In this document: positions 56,671 to 64,000 of the stretch, piece by piece
Position numbering within the stretch: position 1 is the first letter of the stretch
Layout of the letters: each line of letters begins with the position of its first letter
Assembly (NCBI GenBank): GCA_003255025.1
Contig: QANY01013337.1
Coordinates: forward strand, 1,676,237-1,740,236
DNA from: Datisca glomerata
Taxonomy: Eukaryota > Streptophyta > Magnoliopsida > Cucurbitales > Datiscaceae
DNA: 64,000 nucleotides
Reading direction: 5' to 3'
Notes under the pieces: model-generated
The model's database searches: none
What the model was told of the DNA's origin: nothing
What the model saw: only the letters and a program-made list of their open reading frames with translations
Made by a program: the position numbers and the translations under genes

Positions 56671-58871
56671 AACAAAATCCGCCAATATCATGTTTGCTTC
56701 AAATTTCTGACAATAAAAAGATAGAAACTATTTTAAGAAGTGAATCATAGACAAACAAAACTTAAGGAAAAATGTATTTTATTTTACCTAGTTCTTCTGG
56801 CATCCTACAAACAGAGTTGTTTTATTGACCTACACCTTTCAATGTGTCAAGATCCTTAAGCGAGAATGTTACTAGAGATGCTATTTTTGTCTGGTTAGAC
56901 TCTAATTCAGAGATTCTCGACCGTAATTATGTGTTTTCTTCAATCAGTTGAGAGGTAGAAGTACACCATAACATCAAATTTAAAGAATGCGAAAACAACA
57001 TTTTTTAGGAAAAGTATGTTTTCTGATAGTGTCTTCTAGTACATTTAAATCTCAGTTAACTCTACCGATGCCTGGTACATGCCAATTTTTTCTTCCAACT
57101 TTGCCATTGTCTTTAACTTTAGAATGAAACTCACACCCATAGCTACAATTTCTTGTCCATCTTTATTGATTTGTCAAAATCAGTTCAACAAGATAAAATT
57201 CAACAATCCACTATTTAATCTCCTTCAGTTTCAAGAGCGGTTCCATTTCATCTCCTTAAAATTCAGTTTTTATGACTTCTTATAATTGATTTTTCATGAA
57301 TAATCTTATTTTTCGTCCTTCATGAATAAAGTTATAACTTTTTCTAACAAGCCTATTAACTGATTTTTTACGGTTAGTTTTTGAAAAAGATCATTTGATC
57401 AAGCGGTGCTTCGATTTCTAGAGGGTTAAGAAGGATTTGTTATCGACGTTTAAAAGCTCCATTAAAGATATCTATGCCACATGAAATTTCTAGTTGAAGG
57501 TCCTCTGGTTATTTTTTATGCCAGGAAGAATTCGATTGCAGTTATTTTGAATGATATGATGGACTAGTGAAAAAAATGAGAACTATGAGTGCAGACGAGG
57601 AAGTCAGACAATTGATTGAGGAATATATAATTCTCTCTACAAGACCATGCATTGTGTCTCGATCGATTATAATAGCACATTTTTTCCTCCTCCCCTACAG
57701 ATGTTGCCCCTGTGCGAAGCTTGTGGCATCAATTTTTTCAAAATTTCAGTTAAACCTTTTTTGTTTATCTAATATGAATGTAGGAAACATATCAACACCA
57801 ATCTCTCTTAACAACACCTCCATAAATCACTTCCAAGTCTCCTTTGTTTCAGACTCCGCAACAATTGACAACCCACATGCAGTTACAAAATCTTGTTCAC
57901 ATGAAAATAAGCAACAAAATATGAAGGTATATTGGGAATAAAAGTGGTCACGTGCACGACATGTGATCATTTCCTATTTCTCACATTTTATCTGCCTTTT
58001 CATTTCACTCATTCCCCTTTAATGCTTAATTTACATATTGTAGTTTAAATTGCGAGTTTTTCTTATAATGTATGAATTTAGAATTTTTTTCAAACACGTA
58101 TGATTAAATTTATTGATGGACATCTTGAAAAAAAAAAGTTCTTGGTAGACCGTAAAACTTGACCGAAACGACAAATTATTTTATGGTCTGATAGGTTCGG
58201 TTTATATGCACAAGATTGGTCACTTCGATCCTCATTTTAACAAGACTGTTGATTTCAATTCAGTCCAATTTTTATTTTAAAAACTAGACCAAACCCACAA
58301 TGTACACCCCTAATAATTTCTTCCAAATATTTACAGGGCTAGAAAAGTAAGTTTTCTTTGGCGCCATAATTTTAATTACACCATAAATCAGGACTGCTCC
58401 CATTTTTTGACGCAATTTAATTGCCTCAATATATTGTAAACTATGAAATATCTTAATTTAAGAATTACTCCAAACAAGCGTAATAGTTAAATTACAAGAG
58501 GATTATGATAGAATTACAATGAATGATAGCGAGAACTAAGCGGTCCATTAACTCATTATTATTGGTTTATTACATGAAGATTGAATATTTTTGGTTTTCA
58601 AAACTATATTTTTGTCAAATGTAATTGATTCATTCGGAAAAGGTGCAAAATCACTTGATTCGTGATGATCAGACAAACCACGCCTATCAAAATACAAGAT
58701 TTTAAGGACTAGCATATTTTTGTTTTTGTATTCATGAGCTCATGTAGGTGAAACTATGTAGTCCCTAGAGCAACAGTTTAAACAAGAGATACTCATTTAA
58801 ATAACTCGAAATTAAGCAAATCATTGATACATTAAGGTCACAAATATTAATACAAACATAACACAAACAGA
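56671..58871. other. AT-rich DNA without recognisable genes
   Basis: Several short ORFs are present, the longest at 57567-57941 (124 codons, MKKMRTMSADEEVRQLIEEY...), with no motif that I recognise and base composition like the surroundings. I do not call a gene. The 3' flank of the citrate-binding-protein fragment begins at about 58872. Confidence 0.45.
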
Positions 58872-59259
58872 TCAATCACTTTTTTTCAAAACTTTGATTC
58901 CTTTCCAACGTGATTCCATGTAATAAGAATCATCATTCTGAGCATAAACACCAAATTTGAAATAATGAGAAGCACCACCACGGCCAGGTGCCACACATTG
59001 AAGAACCCCATTAATATAAACCTTAACAATTGAGGCATTGACATCTTGAATCACATTTAATCTGAACCATTGATCATAAATGTTTTCGACAATTACTTGT
59101 TCTCTGTAGTATGAGAGTGAACCATTGTATACCCTAAGCATTAATGTTGTTGCATGAGAAGTTGCCCCAAATACTTGCATTATGCATACACCTGATGTTC
59201 CATTTGGTACGTACCCATACCCTTCAAACTGCCATACCCCATATGAATAGTCATATCCC
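58872..59259 (-). pseudogene. Citrate-binding protein-like gene, last exon only
   Basis: On minus the frame contains GYDYSYGVWQFEGYGYVPNG, TSGVCIMQVFGATSHATTLM and LRVYNGSLSYYREQ, then YDQWFRLNVIQDVNA, VKVYINGVLQCVAPGRGGAS, HYFKFGVYAQ and a stop after KVLKKSD. This is the C-terminal half of plant citrate-binding proteins (alginate-lyase-2-like fold, PF08787), which are thought to act at the vacuolar membrane. TTATTTGTGAAG just before GGATATGAC looks like a 3' splice site. The expected first exon (signal peptide, P-R-T-E-I block) is not found in the next 400 bp, where gypsy DNA begins. I call it truncated, but the remaining frame is unbroken, so it may be a recent loss. Confidence 0.8.
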
Positions 59260-59721
59260 TTCACAAATAACACACATACATCATAAAAAAAATCAAAATG
59301 TCAAAAAACAAGTATCATAAATGAAGAGAAATGACAATTGCTAATTTTACTACCCTAATAATCAAATTCATGTGTAGAGAGAATTGATTTCAACATTTAC
59401 CTTAAAGTTGAATTGATTTTTGAAGTTTTGATAATAAAAAGTTTGTTTAATGATTTGGAGCCATTGACATTCTTATATTAATAAAAATCAATGATCCAGA
59501 TCAAGCCAAAAAGACATTCTTATATTAATTGGTTGTAAAGAGAATCTAAATCCTACCAAAAAAATGCTAGTTTGCTAGCCTGAAATGAGTTTTTGGTTGT
59601 TGAACACAACTTATATGTTGATTGTTTCAAATCCCGGCCGTTATGTTGCATAACGGTCACGATGTAACGGTCTTAGGCATTATCAATATTCTCCTGACCA
59701 AACAGAATTTTTTTTTATATT
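59260..59721. other. Flank between the citrate-binding-protein fragment and a gypsy element
   Basis: Non-coding AT-rich DNA that should contain the intron or promoter of the gene to its left. CCGTTATG-TTG-CATAACGG (59638-59656) is a perfect hairpin at the likely left edge of gypsy-related sequence. Confidence 0.5.
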
Positions 59722-59779
59722 TTGGTTCTTTCATTGAGAGAAGAGAAACAACCTCAAAGATACCCTCTAAAAAACCAAA

Positions 59780-60113
59780 CCATGCCTCAAACCAAGTCAA
59801 ACACCACCCTCAACAAAGAGAACGGGAACGAGGATGGACAAACCAAGCACCATGCTCCCCCAGTTAAGATGCTACAGACCATCCTAAGACGAATGCAAGA
59901 AATGGAACAGCATAACCCTGAAACACTACACAACGCATGGCAGACGATGCAAGAACGGATTGCTTCATTGTAATGGGACCTTGCACAATGAAAACAGTAG
60001 GAACGTACGTAATGAAGACGGGGAGGTTTGGTCCAACGAACACGAAAAGGAGGAGGCGGGAGAAATTCGCCCACCAAAAGCCATGACGGAAGCTGACATG
60101 GAAGAGATGATGG
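59780..60113 (+). pseudogene. Gypsy gag, N-terminal part
   Basis: From 59780 the frames give MPQTKSNTTLNKENGNEDGQ, then VKMLQTILRRMQEMEQHNPE, TLHNAWQTMQERIASL, and after a stop PPKAMTEADMEEM. They parallel the N-terminal gag at 54143-54319. The solo LTR begins just after ATGGAAGAGATGATGG. Confidence 0.75.
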
Positions 60114-62326
60114 TGTTGGGGGTTATGCCCTCAAAGCATATGTATTGACATTTTAATATGAAATTTAAAGAGGATTATATTTTTCTTTTAATTGTTCTTT
60201 TAAATTATTATTGAATAATTTATATAAATATCTGAAAATTCTATATTCATTAATAAGACTATGATCTTACATTAGTACGAGAGGATTAAGATCATAGATA
60301 ATGAATGAAATTACTAGCAACATATTAAAGTATGAAATCTTTAATGAATGGTTGCTAGTATGGTTCACTAAGCATTATGAATGTGTGTGTGATCTAGATT
60401 CAGATCATTGATGTGGATACATATCTTAGTGAATGTACTTTATATAATAAGATTATATATGAGAGGATCGGTGTGATTTAATATCTTTATAAACGTTTCA
60501 TTTATCATAAAGATTTAACACACATCAATTCGATGATCATATGTAGACCAGTCTGAATCCTGAGTAGTCATGAACTCCTATGCATGTCTAGTAGATCTTT
60601 TGATTAACTTGTTAAGGTCTATTTGTTAATTAGGCTAGTGACTTTTAGTTTGGAGATCCAATAATGTGGATGGCTGGGGACATGATCTTATAAGATTTAG
60701 AATCTAGGTTTTCTTAACGGATCGTATATTGGTTCCCTTAAGTATTAATTCTGAAATCGAATGGTTATTGAGCTCAAATTTATAATAAGATTATAAATTA
60801 GTCATTCACTAGTGGATTAATAGTACTTAAGGATCAAGAGATAATTAGAAGGGTAAAATGATAATTTTGACCAGTTCTAATTTAGGAACTAATAATTGGA
60901 GGACAGAACTATATGAAATAACTATATCAGTGACTATAAGAGAATACTCTGTAAATACATTCTATAATCTCTAAGAGTCTAATTCCATATTTAATTAAAG
61001 AGTTTAATTAATAATCTCATTTATTGGAGCTTAGAACTATAGGTGCATGGTCCCAAGTCACATCTATATTACGTTGTTTAAGGTGTGAATATTTTAAAAC
61101 ATGAGAAAATGACTGACTTATGAAAAGTATTTTTATTCTGGTGCAAGTACATAATCATGAGATAATTATGTGTGATTAATTAATTAATTTAATTATTTAT
61201 ATATTTAAATATAATTATCAGAAATTATATATACAAATAATTATCAATTTTTTAATTATCGATAAGTGGGACAAAAAATCTAATTTGTGAAATTAGATAA
61301 TTAAATTATTATTATATAATAATTCAAATCAACTAAATCTGTTATTTGTGAAATAAGAGATAAATTAGTTGATAGAGATAATCAGATATGTTAATTTTGA
61401 ATTAACTGATATCTAGATAATTATCTGATTAAAATAAATATGCAATTCGTAGTAATTGTCATGTGTCAATCACTAATAGGGTATCAGAAATTGACATGGA
61501 CTATTATGGTGTCACGTTACACTGCAATAGTGAGTGTGTAACTGTAGTGCCACATGGCACTACAGTGGTGCCGTGAGGCACTATGCTGGCTCACGGCACA
61601 CTGCAATGCCATGTGGCACTGCGATTGATAAATTTATAATTAAATATTGTTTCAGCTTATCCATAAAAATCTAATACGCCATTATCTATAATATATACAG
61701 ATTTATTCTAATGGCTTAGTAGTTGAAAGAAGATAAGAGAATCAGTTGATTAGATCATCAGTTCATCAATCAAGAGTTGAATTGAGAAAAAGATTGGTGT
61801 TGGAGAGATTTTCTTCTATGATTAAACATTAATCAAATCTCTAAAAGAATAATCATCGCATTCTTTTAGAGAATCATCTCACTAAAATTTCTCTCAGTAA
61901 ATCATTAGATCTCATGTGTTGAGAATATTTAGAGACAAAAAAAGTGCGTCGTAATATTCTACGTGCCCACACATGTCCTAGTGTATTGAGGATTGACTTG
62001 GAAGATCTTGGTGTGGATCTCAGAGTATAGTGATCGTTGGAATGATTTCATGGGAACAGAGTAATCGATCGGGTTTTGCAAGGACACTTGATATAGACTA
62101 CAAGAGGTATATGATTCATAACCTTGTATGTTGTAGATTTAAATTATAAATATATAATGGATCCTGACTGATCGAAAAAGAGTTTTCAATAAAAGTTTTT
62201 ATTTCATTATCGTCGCGTTGCGCAAGTTTTGTTTTATTAAAATATTCGATTTTTATTAAAAATTTAATTTTTTAAAAGGCCACGCGCCTTCACACTTCAT
62301 TCGTGCACGCTCCACGATGACCAACA
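60114..62326 (+). mobile_element. Solo LTR of copia family II, inserted in gypsy gag
   Basis: It starts TGTTGGGGGTTATGCC and ends GATGACCAACA: 2,213 bp. It is flanked by GATGG (60109-60113) and AATGG (62327-62331), a 5-bp duplication with one change. Its two ends match the two truncated LTRs of element II (23371-24107 and 16082-16754), so it is the only complete copy of this LTR in the window. No internal region is present. Confidence 0.9.
61544..61598. repeat. Cluster of inverted repeats inside the family-II LTR
   Basis: GTAGTGCC-ACAT-GGCACTAC (61544-61563) and TGCCGTGAG..CTCACGGCA (61569-61577 and 61590-61598) are perfect stems. A further GTGCCACATGGCAC-like half recurs at about 61608-61620. 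Confidence 0.8.
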
Positions 62327-62404
62327 AATGGAATTAAGGAGCATGGGAAACACGGGCAAAACTGGCCTAGAATCACTTACTAAACCCCATTATGTCCATA
62401 AATC

Positions 62405-62980
62405 TTGGCCGCCCCGATTCCGAGAAAATTCGTGGTGCCTAAATTCAAATGTTATGATGGGAAGTCTGACCTTGTAAATCATCTCAGACGGTTCAAGCAA
62501 GTCATGGCATTTTACCAGTATGAAGCTGCATTGATGTACAGGATATTCCCTACAAGTCTAGACGGGACTGCACTCAAATGGTATCACTCCCTCCCTGCTC
62601 AATCCATTACTAGCTTTATTATCATGTCCACTGTCTTCTTGGTACAGTACTCCTTACCAGGCAGTGATGGAGGACTCAGACTACCTTCTTATGAGATTGC
62701 CCAAAAGGAAAAAGAAACACTTTGGAAATACACTCGCAGATTCAAGGAGGAAATGGCCAAGGTGGAAATTTGTGATGAAAAAGTAGCGAAACTGGCCTTT
62801 AGAAGAGGGTTGGATCCCGAATCAACCTTCTTTGAAGATTTATCAACGATAAAGCCTCTAACCATAGCGGAGACCTTCCAAAGAATGCAAGTGTGCATCA
62901 CGTTGGAAGAAGAAAAAAGCAGTTTATTAAAACAGGCGGGACAACGAATTAATGTGTCAAAGAAAGAAGAGCGGAGCTGA
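62405..62980 (+). pseudogene. Gypsy gag, main domain (open frame fragment)
   Basis: A 191-codon open frame contains KFKCYDGKSDLVNHLRRFKQ, VMAFYQYEAALMYRIFPTSL, DGTALKWYHSLPAQSITSF, YEIAQKEKETLWKYTRRFKE and LTIAETFQRMQVCITLEEEK. It is the retrotransposon gag domain (PF03732 type), intact over its length. It is a fragment because the N-terminal gag lies before the solo LTR at 60114-62326 and the nucleocapsid region after it is broken by a stop at 62978-62980. Confidence 0.88.
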
Positions 62981-63336
62981 AGTGCTGGCAGAAAGAAGAA
63001 TCAGAGAATAAAAACGAGGATGAGAGGGGAGACACCAAGCAGAATAGAACCATCGCTCGAAGGAGACCCGCAGATGACATCCATCCTAGAGACAAGATCT
63101 ACACCTCATTGACTGTCTCAATTAATCAAGTCTTGGATACCTTAATAAATTTACAAAGAGGGAGGAACCACATCAGGAAGTTGAAAGAGAAACTCATGAC
63201 GGGGGAAGAAGGGATAACGGGAAGTAGCCGCTCCGAGTAGTCGACACCATCATCGTTTTAACTGAACTAGAAGGGACTGCAAGAAAAGAAAGGAAAGTGT
63301 ACAGCAAAAAATCACTATTGAAAGGAAGCTGGAAAC
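62981..63336 (+). pseudogene. Degraded end of gypsy gag
   Basis: Lysine/arginine/glutamate-rich frames with several stops; a zinc knuckle is not visible. It leads into the protease. Confidence 0.55.
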
Positions 63337-63812
63337 ATGAAGGCACCACCAACAAAAATGGGAATCCCCCCCCCCCCACTCATTTTTGATGACATGGACC
63401 TGGTGCATGACGAGCATCATAATGATGTCCTTGTCATCTCAATACAAGTAGGAAATTGTCTGCTGAGAAGAGTGTTGATTGACGACGGCAGTGCCTCAAT
63501 ATTCTCCATCGATCAACACTCGAACAAATGTCTATTGAGGAACGATAGCTACAAGGTCTGCCGCAGCCACTAATGAGCTTCAACGAGACTATAAACTACA
63601 CAGAAGGATTGATCAAGCTCCCAGTCAGCGCAGAACCATTCAATTACCTCACTAAATTTGTCGTGCTTGACACATCGTTCCTTTACATTGCTATTTTAGG
63701 GAGAACCTGGTTACATAAAATGAAGGCAGTACCATTCACCTACTATCAAGTGCTGAAATATCCATCCCTTGAAGGAATCAAAACTATAAAAGGAGACCTG
63801 GTTGTCGCCTGA
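63337..63812 (+). pseudogene. Gypsy aspartic protease fragment
   Basis: The frame contains PPPPLIFDDMDLVHDEHHND, VLVISIQVG, RVLIDDGSASIFSID and, after a frame change at about 63570, INYTEGLIKLPVSAEPF, VLDTSFLYIAILGRTWLHKM and VPFTYYQVLKYPSLEGIKTI. The catalytic triplet reads D-D-G-S where retroelement proteases have D-S/T-G. Y-x-A-I-L-G-R-x-W is the second conserved block. A run of 13 C at 63367-63379 may hide a length error. Confidence 0.8.
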
Positions 63813-64000
63813 ATCTACATGGAGACCGCATTGAAATCAGTGAAGAATCGAAGATGGTAAAAGTGGAGGAAGATGAGAAATAGTAATTACAGAAGGATGC
63901 ACAGGTAGGCCCTAGGTACGAGGCAGGAGAAGAAATCGAACCTATTTTCTTAGATGAAGAAACATAGAAAATAACGAATATTGGGGCCCACCTAAAGGAA
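63813..64000 (+). pseudogene. Gypsy protease-RT linker
   Basis: The frames are interrupted. No RT motif is reached before the window ends. Confidence 0.5.

Larger units (their letters stand above)
59722..64000 (+). mobile_element. Ty3/gypsy element, gag and protease, running off the window
   Basis: It runs from the primer-binding region (59722) through gag (59780-60113, resuming 62327-62980), a degraded nucleocapsid region and protease (63337-63812). RT and integrase would lie beyond position 64000. The gag is interrupted by the solo LTR at 60114-62326. The left LTR is not recognised beyond a short stretch before 59722. The family is the same as the element at 52823-56670. Confidence 0.85.

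Noticed and set aside
57567..57941. 124-codon ORF on plus
   Set aside because: No recognisable domain, no promoter or context, composition like the surrounding AT-rich DNA.

Overview
This window is nuclear DNA from a flowering plant, most likely a eudicot. The evidence is lineage-specific: Ty1/copia elements primed by initiator tRNA-Met (TGGTATCAGAG), Ty3/gypsy Tat-lineage elements (one with an antisense ORF), CACTA and hAT-like DNA transposons, two prolamin-like (ECA1/EC1-type) secreted-protein genes, part of a citrate-binding-protein gene and exons of an STN8-like chloroplast kinase. I see no tRNA, rRNA, CRISPR or operon-like structure. Nearly all of the roughly 100 short ORFs are remnants or antisense shadows of decayed transposons. 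I find only two intact protein-coding genes: 12614-13012 (+) and 51468-51833 (-).

Layout. 1-2150: gypsy pol wreck. 2330-3470: copia integrase/RT wreck. 3700-11377: Tat-lineage gypsy element with integrase split by a solo copia LTR (4316-6240), a 3' tandem-repeat spacer, an antisense ORF region and a 671-bp 3' LTR. 12614-13012: prolamin-like gene. About 13385-27260: a four-level nest of copia elements (V contains O, O contains II, II contains I). 28268-31080: CACTA remnant with Tnp2 fragment. 31189-40275: a ~1.3-kb tandem duplication whose second copy is split by a copia element (32849-39293), which itself carries a ~295-bp hAT-like MITE. About 40140-50967: copia element III, split inside its RT by a 6.9-kb CACTA transposon (42950-49872, TAG target duplication) that carries Tnp2-type transposase remnants, a captured STN8-like kinase fragment and a 3' end made of 13 palindromes folded into a long inverted repeat. 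51468-51833: second prolamin-like gene. 52823-56670: gypsy element with a ~485-bp trinucleotide array next to the TATA box of its LTR and a ~75-bp tandem repeat. 58872-59259: 3' part of a citrate-binding-protein gene. 59722-64000: gypsy gag-protease split by a 2.2-kb solo LTR and running off the window.

The two host genes encode small secreted cysteine-rich proteins with the same cysteine layout. The rest documents successive insertions; several junctions can be checked within the window because an unoccupied paralogous site, or an interrupted reading frame that resumes, is also present. The most unusual feature is the CACTA element that combines host-kinase capture with a long-hairpin subterminal region.
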